Below the pieces are notes generated by a model. The model was not told the origin of the DNA. It saw nothing but the letters and a program-made list of their open reading frames with translations, and searched no databases. From Ruminococcus sp. (lineage in GTDB: Bacteria; Bacillota; Clostridia; Oscillospirales; Ruminococcaceae): 64,000 nucleotides of DNA. Shown one piece after another: positions 1-8,606 of the stretch (within the stretch, counting starts at the first letter, position 1; each line of letters starts with the position of its first letter). The stretch is taken from assembly GCA_017437285.1 (NCBI GenBank), contig JAFSBM010000041.1:62001-126000 (forward strand). Reading direction: 5' to 3'. A program made the position numbers and the translations under genes.

Positions 1-1
1 A

Positions 2-535
2 TTCCTGCTTAAATGTCTTATTGCTGTAATTCTTGCAGCAATCATAATAATCATTTACATTGCTTTCCGATTCAGAAACATCGGTGGCTGGCTTGCAGGT
101 TTATGTTCAATCTTTGCTCTGCTTCACGACCTTATGGCAGCTCTTGCAGCTTCAATCCTCTTTGGATTTGAGTTCAATGCAAATATCGTTGCAGTTATTC
201 TGACAATTCTCGGTTACTCAATCAATAACACAATCGTTATTTACGACAGAATCAGAGAAAACAAGTCACTTTACCCCAATGCTACACTTAACGAGCTTAT
301 CAACCTCGGCTGCTCACAGTCACTTACACGTTCTATCAGAACATCAATTACAACAATCGGAACAATGGTTATCGTTTCAATTGTAGTATTCGTAAGCGGC
401 TACACATCACTTCTCAGCTTCTCAATTCCACTTATCTTCGGTCTTATTTCAGGTACTTACTCCTCAATTTTCGTAGCACCTGTTACATGGTCTTGGATGG
501 TTGGAAGAAAGAACAAGGCTTCCAAGAAGGCTTAA
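2..535 (+). CDS. secF: Protein translocase subunit SecF, C-terminal part (5' end outside window)
   Basis: The reading frame is open from base 2 and ends in TAA at 535, so the gene begins upstream of the window. SecF works with SecD in the membrane to drive Sec-dependent protein export using the proton gradient. The visible ~177 residues contain four to five hydrophobic segments and the SecF signature GYSINNTIVIYDRIREN near the middle, followed by a Thr/Ser-rich segment (RSIRTSITT) and a last membrane segment before a short basic tail. It could be the SecF half of a fused SecDF, which cannot be decided here. yajC, its usual operon partner, lies about 37 kb away instead of next to it. A terminator follows directly. 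Confidence 0.93.
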   Translation, partial: FLLKCLIAVILAAIIIIIYIAFRFRNIGGWLAGLCSIFALLHDLMAALAASILFGFEFNANIVAVILTILGYSINNTIVIYDRIRENKSLYPNATLNELINLGCSQSLTRSIRTSITTIGTMVIVSIVVFVSGYTSLLSFSIPLIFGLISGTYSSIFVAPVTWSWMVGRKNKASKKA

Positions 536-545
536 TAAAAAAACA

Positions 546-582
546 AGAGTTAAGAATCTTTGCGGTTCTTAACTCTTTTTTT
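546..582 (+). terminator. Rho-independent terminator after secF
   Basis: A GAGTTAAGAA/TTCTTAACTC stem with a short loop is followed by seven T residues, 10 bases after the secF stop. The T-run merges into a solo end of a repeat element. Confidence 0.9.
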
Positions 583-608
583 CTCAAAAGGGGTTTTTAG
601 AGATGCCC
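577..608. repeat. Solo terminal end of the 158-bp inverted-repeat element (family 1)
   Basis: These 32 bases match the right end of the full copy at 41157-41314 (TTTTTCTCAAAAGG, then the terminal repeat GTTTTTAGAGATGCCC). The rest of the element is missing, so this looks like a remnant fused to the secF terminator. Confidence 0.7.
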
Positions 609-629
609 TTTTATTAGTTGGTATAAAAA

Positions 630-664
630 AGCCCCCGAAACATCGCTGTTTCAGGGGCTTTTAC
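630..664. terminator. Terminator between convergent genes
   Basis: An AGCCCC(C)GAAACA/TGTTTC(A)GGGGCT stem has A residues on its left and T residues on its right. It can end transcription in both directions and lies just past the stop of the minus-strand zinc-ribbon gene. Confidence 0.85.
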
Positions 665-690
665 AATTCTTAATTCATATTTCTTTATTT

Positions 691-2142
691 TTAATTAACT
701 TTCCCTGCCGCTTTCTGTATCTTATCTTTAATCTTGATAGAGCTGTTTACCTTTTTGATAATCAGTCCCACGATAAGAATAAATGCTCCGAAACAGCCGC
801 CGAAAGCCGCTGAGGGGAGAAGCAGGGTACTGCTGAGATAGCAGAGGAAATCGCCTGTTACAGCGTATACAAGAGCCGCACCTGCGGATACAGCAATTGC
901 TGCCGCAAGGACAACTAATCCGCTGAATGTAAAGATATTGCCCATATAGCCACGGATAGCCTTTTTGCTGTTTTTGAGAATTACAGCAATCCATATCATA
1001 AGCAGAACAAAAACACCTGCAAGAATTCCGATTGTAACATATGAGAGAATTTTTCCGATATTTTCAAGACGGAATTTCATCTCCCAGCCGATTTTGTCAA
1101 CGGAGAATTTCTCAGCTGTTTTGTGAGCGTCAAGACTGCTGCGGATTGCGTTATAGTCGGCAGTCTGCATCTCATAGCCGAAAATTCCAACTCCGCTGTC
1201 GTGATTTGCTCTAAGAAATTCCACAATATCGTTATTTGTAACAGTAGGCATATCGCCCGAACCGTCAATTATGTAATCCGCATACTGTTCAAGCTTATCT
1301 GCACAAAAGCCTGTGAAATCCGTACCTGCAAGGAAAAGGGTGAATTCAGTCTTATCCGCATTTCCCTGAGTTGCCTTGTCAAAATCGGTTTCATAGTAGA
1401 GATTATCAGCAAGGCTCATATCGTTAAATTCTGCATTGATAACCGACCACACATCAAGGTCTTTGGCTATATTGTGGAGATTTGTTCCGGTTAAGCCGAG
1501 TTTCAGGCTGAAAATCAGGCAAAATGCAGTGAGAACAATTCCTGCGAAAAGGGCAATGAAAAATCCGCCGAAGTACTTGCCGACTCCAACTTTTGCAGGT
1601 TTCTGTTCAGCTGGTTCAACTGCCGCATTTTCCTCAGCAGGGGGAATATTTTCCACAGGGGGCGGAACGAAAGCAGCCTCACGCTCTTTTTCAATGAAAA
1701 GTTTCTCAGCCTTTTCCTCAGCGGCAGGTTTTTTCTCCTCAATTGCAGGTATATCCTCTTTTGGCAGTTCGGGAGCTTTTTCCTCAGCCTTTTCATTTGC
1801 TTTTTCCAATGAAATTACAGCCTCTTTTTTCTCCTCAACTAATCGGAGCAGCTTGTCTACTTCTGAAACTTCCTCCGCAGGCTTTTCAGGCTCAGGGAGA
1901 ATTTCCTTAGCTGTTTCCATTGGTGCAGGAGTTTCAGTTGTTTCCATTGATGCAGGAGTTTCAGCTGTTTCCATTGGTGCAGGAGTTTCAGCTGTTTCCT
2001 TGACTTTGTCCTGTGGGATAGTATCCTCTCTGTTTTCCGTAACAATTTTTCCTGTAGCGGGATTTCTCAGCATTGCACCGCAGCCGATACAAAAATAGAG
2101 ATTTTCGTCCTCATGCACAGCACCGCAATTTTTACACTTCAT
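691..2142 (-). CDS. Zinc-ribbon membrane protein with a repetitive acidic linker
   Basis: Function not recognised. Residues 1-25 form a short zinc ribbon with two CxxC pairs (CKNC, CIGC). Residues ~40-185 are a low-complexity linker rich in Glu, Pro, Ala and Lys, with about three near-identical repeats of METAETPA type. A membrane segment follows at ~190-215, then a ~150-residue probably extracytoplasmic domain, then three hydrophobic segments near residues 365-465 and a basic tail. ATG has a GGAGG site 7 bases upstream. Proteins with an N-terminal zinc ribbon and a following membrane segment are common in Clostridia and often of unknown role. The zinc ribbon resembles that of the 515-residue protein at 3403-4950. 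Confidence 0.85.
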   Translation of the reverse strand: MKCKNCGAVHEDENLYFCIGCGAMLRNPATGKIVTENREDTIPQDKVKETAETPAPMETAETPASMETTETPAPMETAKEILPEPEKPAEEVSEVDKLLRLVEEKKEAVISLEKANEKAEEKAPELPKEDIPAIEEKKPAAEEKAEKLFIEKEREAAFVPPPVENIPPAEENAAVEPAEQKPAKVGVGKYFGGFFIALFAGIVLTAFCLIFSLKLGLTGTNLHNIAKDLDVWSVINAEFNDMSLADNLYYETDFDKATQGNADKTEFTLFLAGTDFTGFCADKLEQYADYIIDGSGDMPTVTNNDIVEFLRANHDSGVGIFGYEMQTADYNAIRSSLDAHKTAEKFSVDKIGWEMKFRLENIGKILSYVTIGILAGVFVLLMIWIAVILKNSKKAIRGYMGNIFTFSGLVVLAAAIAVSAGAALVYAVTGDFLCYLSSTLLLPSAAFGGCFGAFILIVGLIIKKVNSSIKIKDKIQKAAGKVN

Positions 2143-2248
2143 TTGATTTCCTCCGTATTAATTATTAATTATCCGCAATATTTCGCTATTTATATTATAT
2201 CGTGAAAAAAGCCGATTGTCAACAGAAAAAATGTCGGGGAATAGAATA

Positions 2249-2277
2249 TTGACAGACTATACTGTTTGTGATATAAT
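2249..2277 (+). promoter_or_regulatory. Sigma-A type promoter for the MaoC-like gene
   Basis: TTGACA (2249-2254) and TATAAT (2272-2277) are both perfect and separated by 17 bases. The first ATG with a ribosome site (AAAGGAA) is at 2313. Confidence 0.88.
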
Positions 2278-2312
2278 TTAGTAAAGAAAAATAGACGAAA
2301 GGAATATAAAAA

Positions 2313-2747
2313 ATGTACTTTGACGATATTAAAGTTGGAATGAAAACCGAAATTGCCCCTGCTCATATTGAGAAAAAGAAGATGATTGACTTTGCACTTG
2401 ACTACGATAATATTCCCCTGCATACCGATGAGGAATATGCAAAATCAACGCCTTTCGGAAAGCTTCTCGCACCCGGGGTTATGTCATTTTTGGTTGTATG
2501 GGCGAAATATCTTGAAGTGGACTTTTTCGGTGAGGAACTGCTTGCAGGAAAATCCACAAAAATCGAGTGGCACAAGCCTGTTTTTGCCGATGATGTGCTG
2601 ACAGCCTCAGCGGAAGTCACAAAGGCTGTGCAGAGAAATCCTAAAAACGGACTTGTTGAAATTACAATTGAGGCATATAATCAGCATGGTGAACTTGTGC
2701 TGACGAATGTAACCGAGGCAATTGTCAAATGCAGAATTAACTCCTGA
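2313..2747 (+). CDS. MaoC-like hot-dog dehydratase domain protein
   Basis: This 144-residue protein is the size of a single hot-dog domain of the MaoC / (R)-specific enoyl-CoA hydratase family, which adds water across trans-2-enoyl-CoA or related thioesters. Residues ~28-52 show the expected hydratase pattern: Asp and His in DYDNIPLHTDEEYA, then PFGKLLAPGVM. Asp/His would be the catalytic pair. The gene stands alone, with its own promoter and terminator, so the sequence gives no pathway context. The substrate is unknown; annotations vary between acyl dehydratase and thioesterase-like. Confidence 0.85.
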   Translation: MYFDDIKVGMKTEIAPAHIEKKKMIDFALDYDNIPLHTDEEYAKSTPFGKLLAPGVMSFLVVWAKYLEVDFFGEELLAGKSTKIEWHKPVFADDVLTASAEVTKAVQRNPKNGLVEITIEAYNQHGELVLTNVTEAIVKCRINS

Positions 2748-2753
2748 TACTGA

Positions 2754-2784
2754 TAAAAAAAGACGGCACGAAGCCGTCTTTTGC
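2754..2784. terminator. Bidirectional terminator between convergent genes
   Basis: A GACGGC/GCCGTC hairpin has AAAAAA to its left and TTTT to its right. It sits between the convergent MaoC-like gene and mscL. Confidence 0.9.
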
Positions 2785-2795
2785 AATTATTAAGA

Positions 2796-3188
2796 TTATT
2801 TGTCAGCCTGTGCCTTGAGAAGATCTCTGATTTCTGTGAGAAGCTCTTCTTCCTTAGAAGGCTTTGCAGGTGCAGCCTCCTCCTGTTTCTTGAACTTGTT
2901 CACAGCAGTGTTGATGCTCTTAACAAGAACAAATACAACTGCTGCCATAATCAGGAAGTTGATAACATCCATAATAAATGCACCAATTCCGAGCTGTGCC
3001 TTGCCGATTGTGATTGTCAGTCCGTTGAATCCATTAACATTAAAACATCCGATAATAGGTGAGATAAGGTTGTCGAGCAAAGAGGTAACAAGACCTGTAA
3101 ATGCTCCGCCGATGATAACACCGACTGCCATATCCATTACATTACCCTTAGTGATAAATGTTTTGAATTCGTTCAATAACTTCTTCAT
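2796..3188 (-). CDS. mscL: Large-conductance mechanosensitive channel MscL
   Basis: MscL is a pentameric membrane valve that opens on hypo-osmotic shock to release solutes. The 130-residue length is typical. The N-terminal amphipathic helix (LLNEFKTFITKGNV) leads into the first pore helix (DMAVGVIIGGAFTGLV), then a periplasmic-type loop, a second membrane helix at ~75-100 (FLIMAAVVFVLVK) and a charged C-terminal helical bundle (EEELLTEIRDLLK). The gene appears to be single. Confidence 0.97.
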   Translation of the reverse strand: MKKLLNEFKTFITKGNVMDMAVGVIIGGAFTGLVTSLLDNLISPIIGCFNVNGFNGLTITIGKAQLGIGAFIMDVINFLIMAAVVFVLVKSINTAVNKFKKQEEAAPAKPSKEEELLTEIRDLLKAQADK

Positions 3189-3223
3189 TTTTTTCGTTCT
3201 CCTTTTTGTTTTTTTGCTTCACC

Positions 3224-3269
3224 AATTATGCCTTGCTATAAATACAAAGGGTTTAGTTGGGGGAGCGTT
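3224..3269. repeat. Internally deleted copy of inverted-repeat element family 3
   Basis: TTGCTTCACCAATTATGCC faces GTTTAGTTGGGGGAGC across a few bases. These are the two terminal repeats of the 160-bp element at 36021-36180 with nearly all the interior missing. Confidence 0.6.
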
Positions 3270-3309
3270 TTGTATTTAGGGATGCCCTTTAAACAAGCTT
3301 TCGCCTGTT

Positions 3310-3400
3310 TATACCAATTCCTGAAATGTCAGCCGATACCGATGATATACGGCACTTATACCATTGGATTTATCTGCTGTTGTTTCAGGGCTTGGTATTA
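3310..3400. repeat. Shortened copy of inverted-repeat element family 4
   Basis: Read on the minus strand, this stretch matches the element at 49786-49946: terminal repeat ATACCAAGCCCTGAAA, then CAACAGCAGATAAATC. The distal ~70 bases are missing, and it ends with the opposite terminal repeat (ATACCAATTCCTGAAA on the plus strand). It lies directly downstream of the stop codon of the next gene. Confidence 0.65.
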
Positions 3401-3402
3401 GT

Positions 3403-4950
3403 TCATACTTCAGGCAAAGAGGGAATCTCTGCCGCTTTTTCGTGAACAGTCTTTTTCGACTGCATATATTCGGGAAGTTCGATTTTGTCGAGTTCGCTTT
3501 CATAAGGATTGATTTTTTTCGGCATAGCTTCAACAGCGTGGTCAGCCTTTGCCATTATAGCCTCCTTATGCTCATTAACAGCCTGTTTAATATCATCAGC
3601 ATTAACATCTTCTGTAAATCCCATTGAAATTCTCGATTTCACATTGAGATTTTCCGACAGAAGTGAAGCGTCAACTTCACGTGTTTCGTCCATAGTACCG
3701 CTGTTTGACTTGCCTGTACCAACAGTAAGGTCATCAGAAACGCTGTCTTTGATTTGACGCATATACAGATTATTTATTCTGCTTGAATCATTCTTTTCCA
3801 GCTTACTGCCGTCAACTACAGGCATATCGCTCATAACTCCGCCTGAATCCGACTGTCCCTGCAAACGCTTTTTACGTCTGTTATCAATATCAGCAAATGG
3901 GTCCTCAGGATTTATAGGTTCAGGCTCAGCCTTTCCGAAAAAGTCATTTGTTTGCTTGCTATGGTCAGCAGGCTTTTTGCTGCCCTCATCGAAAAAGTCC
4001 CAGAATGCCTGTTTATCGTCCTTTTTCGGTGTTTCGGGCTTAGGTGTATTCTGCGGCGGAATGGCAGGTATTCCCTGCATTGGAATTCCACTCATTGGCT
4101 GCTGCATCTGCGGCTGTATGTTAGGCTGTCCGTAGATTGGCATACCGCTTTGGTCGTAGCCGATAATCTGCGGCTGACCGTACATCATAGGCTGTACCTG
4201 TGGTTGTCCGTAAATCGGCTTTCCGCTTTGGTCGTAACCGATAATCTGCGGCTGACTGTACATCATAGGCTGTACCTGTGGCTGTCCGTAAATTGGCATA
4301 CCGCTTTGGTCGTAGCCAATAATCTGCGGCTGACCGTACATCATAGGCTGTACCTGCGGCTGTCCGTAAATTGGCATACCGCTTTGGTCGTAGCCGATAA
4401 TCTGCGGCTGACCATATATCACAGGCTGTTGTGTCTGCATAGGCTGCTGCATTGTCTGCTGCATTGGCTGTTGTGCCTGCATTTGCTGCTGCATCGGTGG
4501 CTGTCCATAGATTGGCTTTCCGCTTTGGTCGTAGCCGATTATCTGCGGCTGTCCGTACATCATAGGCTGCTGCATTTGCTGTGGCATTTGCGGCATAGCT
4601 GACTGCATATTCGGCTGTGCCACAGGCTGTGGTGGAACAGGCGGTGTAGGCAATGAAGCCATAGACGGCTCATCAAACATACTGAAATCGAATTCTTCCT
4701 CGGAGCTGTTCAGCTCATCAGATGTGTACAGTTGTTTTCTTGGGGCAGGGGCAGGAACATCTCTTATAATAAAAGTATCCTCATTCAGGGTGAATCCGCC
4801 TGCATTTTCAGGGGAATCCTCCTCTGAATGGTAATTTCCTCTGTCAACTGCCTCATAGTTAATTTCCGAGGGATTTTCCATATTACTTCCGCATTTTACA
4901 CAGAATTTAAAACCGCTTTCGTTTTCTGTTCCGCAAGCACTGCAAATCAT
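3403..4950 (-). CDS. Zinc-ribbon protein with five 26-residue PQIIGYDQSG repeats
   Basis: Function not recognised. Residues 1-21 form a zinc ribbon (CSAC...CVKC). No hydrophobic segment is seen, so it is probably cytoplasmic. Residues ~125-290 are Gln/Pro/Met-rich and carry five repeats built on QPQIIGYDQSGxPIYGQP. Four are in tandem at the 26-residue, 78-bp spacing; the fifth is separated by a Gln/Met-rich spacer. The C-terminal ~200 residues are charged and likely helical or disordered. The same PQIxGYDxxxxPIY motif recurs in the 800-residue protein at 44778-47180, suggesting related roles, perhaps as a disordered scaffold. The stop codon lies just outside a repeat element. Confidence 0.82.
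   Translation of the reverse strand: MICSACGTENESGFKFCVKCGSNMENPSEINYEAVDRGNYHSEEDSPENAGGFTLNEDTFIIRDVPAPAPRKQLYTSDELNSSEEEFDFSMFDEPSMASLPTPPVPPQPVAQPNMQSAMPQMPQQMQQPMMYGQPQIIGYDQSGKPIYGQPPMQQQMQAQQPMQQTMQQPMQTQQPVIYGQPQIIGYDQSGMPIYGQPQVQPMMYGQPQIIGYDQSGMPIYGQPQVQPMMYSQPQIIGYDQSGKPIYGQPQVQPMMYGQPQIIGYDQSGMPIYGQPNIQPQMQQPMSGIPMQGIPAIPPQNTPKPETPKKDDKQAFWDFFDEGSKKPADHSKQTNDFFGKAEPEPINPEDPFADIDNRRKKRLQGQSDSGGVMSDMPVVDGSKLEKNDSSRINNLYMRQIKDSVSDDLTVGTGKSNSGTMDETREVDASLLSENLNVKSRISMGFTEDVNADDIKQAVNEHKEAIMAKADHAVEAMPKKINPYESELDKIELPEYMQSKKTVHEKAAEIPSLPEV
4126..4566 (-). repeat. 78-bp in-frame tandem repeats within a coding region
   Basis: Near-identical 78-bp units begin near 4127, 4204, 4282 and 4360, with a further unit near 4498 after a Gln-coding spacer. 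Each encodes one QPQIIGYDQSG repeat. Copy number is likely to vary between strains through recombination. Confidence 0.85.
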
Positions 4951-5185
4951 TATGAAGCCGCCCTTTCTCTTTTTGCTATATACTTATTATATCATTTCCC
5001 GACTTTTTTTGCAATACCTAATGAATAATTTGCATATATTAATTAATTGTGGGAGCGATATTGCCAGCCGATTTGTTTTTATTTATATGTCAGATTTGCA
5101 TTGAAAAAGTTCTACCATTTTGTGCTATATGCTGATAAAATAAGAAAATTATATGAAAACTCTGTATTTTTTCTTTTGTACGTGG

Positions 5186-5191
5186 TATAAT
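5186..5191 (+). promoter_or_regulatory. Extended -10 element for the carboxypeptidase gene
   Basis: TGGTATAAT gives an extended -10. No good -35 is seen 17 bases upstream, where the sequence is TGTATT. Confidence 0.6.
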
Positions 5192-5253
5192 AGTAGTGAT
5201 TGGAAAAAGGGTTAATCCCGATGTGTAGAAAATTTATACAGGAGCTGAAATTT

Positions 5254-6411
5254 ATGCCTAAGGACGTCAGCAAAGAAAAAAGTATAAACAAAGCTAAAAC
5301 GACCTTTGAACTTGTAGTATGTGCTGTTATTATCGGCACTTCTGTTTTTCTTGGAAAGAGCTGTTTTGATAAGGTGAAAGTAGTACCCTCTACAAATCAG
5401 CAGGCATCCACAATTGAGGAAATTGAAATTCCCGATGCCTCCGATGTACTTGACCCGAACAAAATTGTGTTCACTCCAACTCCCATAAATACAAGAATGA
5501 AATTCAGCGGAAATCTCGTACTCGTCAATAACGATTATGAGTATTTTTCCACAGGTGAAGAAAAGCTTGTAAGCATTATGGAGAAAAATGACGAGGCAGG
5601 ACGCAAGAGTTTTATTGCCGTTGATTATGACTATACTATTCTTGAACCTGCTTATGAACCCCTTGCGAAAATGGTTGATGACTGGTACGGAATTTACGGC
5701 AATGATACGCTCATTGTCTACGGTTCTCACCGCACAAAGGAATTCCAGCAGCAGCTTTATGACCAGTTTACCGCAAATACATCCGATGACGGAGAAGCTC
5801 CCATTGTTGCCCGTCCCGGTTTCAGCGAGCATGAAACAGGTCTTGCCATTGATTTCAGCGAAACTGTGAACTATGATTATCAGGGCGACGGCGATTTCCA
5901 ATGGCTCAATAACAACTGCCACAAATACGGCTTTGTTATCAGATACGCAGAGGACAAAGAGGCAATTACGGAATACCGCAAAGAGCCGTGGCATTTCCGC
6001 TATGTGGGAATTCCCCATGCTAAATATATGACAGAAAATAATATCTGTCTTGAAGAATATATCGAACTGCTCCGCAATTCCTACAATTATAGCGGTGACC
6101 ATCTGAAAATTGAGGACGAATACGGTGCGGCATATGAGATTTATTTCTATCCCTCGGACGACGGTTCAGAAGTGACAAACGTGCCTGTTCCAAGCGGTGT
6201 AAGATACGATATATCGGGAAATAACGTAGACGGATTTATTGTTACTGTTCACGTTGACGAAAAGACTGAAATAGGCAAGGAAAATCCTGCCCTTACAACT
6301 TCGCCGTATTCCTACACCTCTACGACAACAAGTGAGGAATCCGAAACAACTTCGGGCGAATCCACAGAAACGACTTCCACCGAAACTACAGAAACAACTG
6401 TGGCTGAATAA
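5254..6411 (+). CDS. M15B (VanY/LdcB-type) D-Ala-D-Ala or L,D-carboxypeptidase, membrane-anchored
   Basis: This is a peptidoglycan-trimming zinc peptidase. The start at ATG 5254 is preferred because AGGAG lies 9 bases upstream; an upstream TTG in the same frame has no site. The 385-residue product has one N-terminal membrane anchor at ~20-40, a linker, and an M15B domain at ~130-290. The family's metal and catalytic motifs are present: SEHETGLAIDF (SxHxxGxAxD) and EPWHFRY (ExWHxR). The C-terminus is a Thr/Glu/Ser-rich tail typical of surface-exposed linkers. Whether it cuts D,D- or L,D-bonds cannot be told. Confidence 0.9.
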   Translation: MPKDVSKEKSINKAKTTFELVVCAVIIGTSVFLGKSCFDKVKVVPSTNQQASTIEEIEIPDASDVLDPNKIVFTPTPINTRMKFSGNLVLVNNDYEYFSTGEEKLVSIMEKNDEAGRKSFIAVDYDYTILEPAYEPLAKMVDDWYGIYGNDTLIVYGSHRTKEFQQQLYDQFTANTSDDGEAPIVARPGFSEHETGLAIDFSETVNYDYQGDGDFQWLNNNCHKYGFVIRYAEDKEAITEYRKEPWHFRYVGIPHAKYMTENNICLEEYIELLRNSYNYSGDHLKIEDEYGAAYEIYFYPSDDGSEVTNVPVPSGVRYDISGNNVDGFIVTVHVDEKTEIGKENPALTTSPYSYTSTTTSEESETTSGESTETTSTETTETTVAE

Positions 6412-6694
6412 AATGCAAATATATAGGGCAGGGAGTTAATTAAGAATTAAGAATTATGGACGGTGGAATTTTTTCTGCCGTCCTTTTTTATGTATGATGA
6501 TATTTTTGTAGGGACTGCCTTTGTCAGTCTGCAATTTCGGTGCGGAATTTAGGCTTTTCGATAATCTTACGGGCGGATAATATCCGCCCCTACAGAGAAT
6601 TACGTTTTCTGATGAAATTACCGCACCCTTTAGCTAATGGCTAACAGCTAACGGCTTGTAACATAATTACGCATTACGCATTACGAATTACGCA
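6412..6694. other. Gene-free gap with heptamer repeats and a TGTAGGG...CCCTACA inverted repeat
   Basis: The gap holds AGAATTA heptamers (~6440-6455), a TTTGTAGGGAC...CCCCTACA element (~6509-6595) with an inner GGGCGGAT/ATCCGCCC hairpin, GCTAACG-type heptamers (~6632-6660) and GCATTAC heptamers (~6667-6695). No gene is seen. Confidence 0.6.
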
Positions 6695-7540
6695 TTAATA
6701 CAGCCCTCTTACATCTTCAAAGGAAAGTGCAGGCTGCAATGCGAGATTAATTCCGCAGGCGATAAGTTCCGAGCCACGCTCTGCAAGACGGTCAATATCC
6801 CGAGGAGTTACCATCATATTCGGCGTATTATCGGGAATATCCTCCCACAGACTCCGCAAAATCGTGTGCATATCCACAACTGTGGGAATACCCACCGCTA
6901 CCACAGGCACTCCGAGAGTTGCCGCTGACAGTTCCCTCCGTGAATTTGCCACACCGCTGCCCGGGGAAATTCCGCTGTCGCTTATCTGAATTGTACACCC
7001 CAGCCGCTTTGTATCGGAACAGGCAAGAGCGTCCACAGCCACAACTGCTGACGGCTTTATTTCACGGCATACAGCCTTTATCAGCTCCGCAGTTTCAACT
7101 CCCGTCTGCCCGAGAACTCCACCTGCAAGACAGCTGACGGAACGGAGAGAGCGTAGAAAATCATCGTCATTTTCACTAAGTTCCTCTTTGAAATGACGGG
7201 TAGCAAGGACTTTTTCAGCTGTCCAAGGTCCGATTGCATCGGGAGTTATATCTCTGTTGCCCAACCCTGCCACAAGGATTTCGCCCTCGGGCAGCATAGA
7301 TTTCAGTTCCTCAGAAAGTTCCCGTGCCATAGCCTCATAATTGGCACAATATCGGCTTAAATTGCCGCTTTCAAGGGTGATATACCGCCCCTTTCCCTTG
7401 CCTAAAGAGGCACGGTGATTGTCGTTTTCGATTACGATTTCAGTTATGGAAAATGCGTTTCCACGGCGGAATTTTCTCACTCCCTCAGGCAGGTTATCCT
7501 CGTTGAATTGCTCCATTGCAAGGTCTGTTCTGATATTCAT
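6695..7540 (-). CDS. gpr: Spore germination protease GPR
   Basis: GPR is the aspartic-type endopeptidase that degrades small acid-soluble spore proteins when a spore germinates. The start at 7540 is chosen because AAAGGAGGG lies directly upstream of this ATG and the family's N-terminal IRTDLA motif follows at once; an in-frame extension of 28 codons further upstream has no such site. The product is 281 residues, slightly shorter than the ~330-370 of Bacillus. Family motifs visible are RTDLA, GLGNRDITPDAIGP and VVAVDALA. The gene is divergent from rpsT, an arrangement common in Firmicutes. Its presence points to a spore-forming ancestry. Confidence 0.93.
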   Translation of the reverse strand: MNIRTDLAMEQFNEDNLPEGVRKFRRGNAFSITEIVIENDNHRASLGKGKGRYITLESGNLSRYCANYEAMARELSEELKSMLPEGEILVAGLGNRDITPDAIGPWTAEKVLATRHFKEELSENDDDFLRSLRSVSCLAGGVLGQTGVETAELIKAVCREIKPSAVVAVDALACSDTKRLGCTIQISDSGISPGSGVANSRRELSAATLGVPVVAVGIPTVVDMHTILRSLWEDIPDNTPNMMVTPRDIDRLAERGSELIACGINLALQPALSFEDVRGLY

Positions 7541-7631
7541 AAGCCCTCCTTTGTGAATATTGCTGTATTTCAAATACAAATATTCGTTATGTTTTTCTCT
7601 TTTACCTATTGATTTTTTCAGCAAATAATGG

Positions 7632-7637
7632 TATAAT
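7632..7637 (+). promoter_or_regulatory. Extended -10 promoter element for rpsT
   Basis: TGGTATAAT lies ~115 bases upstream of rpsT, leaving a leader of about 110 bases. The leader includes a GCAGCTGC-containing hairpin that might take part in autoregulation. No clear -35 is seen. Confidence 0.65.
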
Positions 7638-7751
7638 TATTATTGTCTCAGTGGGTAGCTGTGCGTTGCAGCTGCCGCATATCGTAACTGATATGTATAA
7701 AATATGTTATATACTGCGGTTTATCCGTGGAAAAATTCGGGAGGTGCAATT

Positions 7752-8012
7752 ATGCCAAATATTAAATCTGCAAAGAAGAGAGTTAAGGTTAACGCAACTA
7801 AGGCTGCTGCTAACAAGTCCAGAAGAACAAACCTCAAGACAGTTCTCAAGAAGGCTGATATCGCTTGTTCTACAGGTGCTGCTGATAAGGCAGAGGCTAT
7901 CAAGCTCGCTGTTAAGAAGGTTGACCAGGCTTGTGCAAAGGGTCTTATGCACAAGAATAAGGCTGCAAGAAAGAAGGCACAGCTTGCTAAGAAGCTTAAC
8001 GCTGCTGAATAA
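7752..8012 (+). CDS. rpsT: Small ribosomal subunit protein S20
   Basis: S20 binds 16S rRNA early in 30S assembly. The 86-residue product starts MPNIKSAKKR, the canonical S20 N-terminus, with GGAGG just upstream of ATG 7752. It is highly basic and Ala/Lys-rich, and ends HKNKAARKKAQLAKKL. The gene is monocistronic: it has its own promoter and a strong terminator, and is divergent from gpr. Confidence 0.97.
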   Translation: MPNIKSAKKRVKVNATKAAANKSRRTNLKTVLKKADIACSTGAADKAEAIKLAVKKVDQACAKGLMHKNKAARKKAQLAKKLNAAE

Positions 8013-8024
8013 TTGAATAAAATC

Positions 8025-8054
8025 AACCCCGATGTCTTGCGAATCGGGGTTTTT
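8025..8054 (+). terminator. Rho-independent terminator after rpsT
   Basis: A perfect AACCCCGAT/ATCGGGGTT stem is followed by six T residues. Confidence 0.93.
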
Positions 8055-8066
8055 TGTTTGTATTTT

Positions 8067-8492
8067 CTAAAAATTACATTTTGTATTGATTTTTTCATCT
8101 GGTGTTCCGTATTCTCCATATGCAATTAAAGCAGAACGTAAATCGTCAATAAATCCTTCTTCGGTACTGTATGGAAAAGAAATGCTATTACACGCATAAT
8201 GTTCAGGGATATCCCAGACAAGCGTATTTCCATCTTCAAATCTATATCTGAATTGTACAAAATATTTTTTATTTTTCCATATGAAAACAAAAATAGTTTC
8301 TTCAAAATAATCCCTGAGGTAATATATTCCAAAAAGATAAATTTTTCTTTCTTTATCGACAGTCCAGTACCAAGGATTTACAAGTATATCAGTTTTTAAT
8401 ATCTGTCCCATTGCACAACGAGGATAACTGATTTCCCATGAATTAACTTCTTGTTGTTGCTCAGGTGTTAATTTTTCATTTACAAAAGCCAT
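8067..8492 (-). CDS. Uncharacterised 141-residue protein
   Basis: Not recognised. The start at ATG 8492 (MAFVNEKL) is chosen because AAAGGA lies 12 bases upstream; an upstream TTG would add seven residues. The protein is soluble, with no membrane segment, and rich in aromatic residues (WYWTVDKERKIYLFG, FIWKNKKYFVQF), suggesting a compact beta-rich fold. Base composition is more AT-rich than the flanking genes. It lies between rpsT and the mcrBC pair and may be a late arrival. Size and aromatic content fit small immunity-type proteins, but there is no direct evidence for that role. Confidence 0.6.
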   Translation of the reverse strand: MAFVNEKLTPEQQQEVNSWEISYPRCAMGQILKTDILVNPWYWTVDKERKIYLFGIYYLRDYFEETIFVFIWKNKKYFVQFRYRFEDGNTLVWDIPEHYACNSISFPYSTEEGFIDDLRSALIAYGEYGTPDEKINTKCNF

Positions 8493-8606
8493 AATATCTG
8501 CATTTCCTTTCAATCTCTGATGAAATCCTTATCCCTTTGGGGCATTGATGAATCCACCTCATTTATATATATAATCCGCCCTGCTTATTCGGCAAGGCGG
8601 TATTAG

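Noticed and set aside
1436..2098. 220-residue plus-strand frame
   Set aside because: Ser/Ala-rich shadow of the Glu/Pro-rich linker of the minus-strand zinc-ribbon gene, with no ribosome site.
3952..4602. 216-residue plus-strand frame with repeats
   Set aside because: It is antisense to the QPQIIGYDQSG repeats of the minus-strand gene, which has the zinc ribbon and a ribosome site; the repeats keep several frames open.
5212..6102. 296-residue minus-strand frame
   Set aside because: Antisense to the M15 carboxypeptidase, whose catalytic motifs and promoter are clear.
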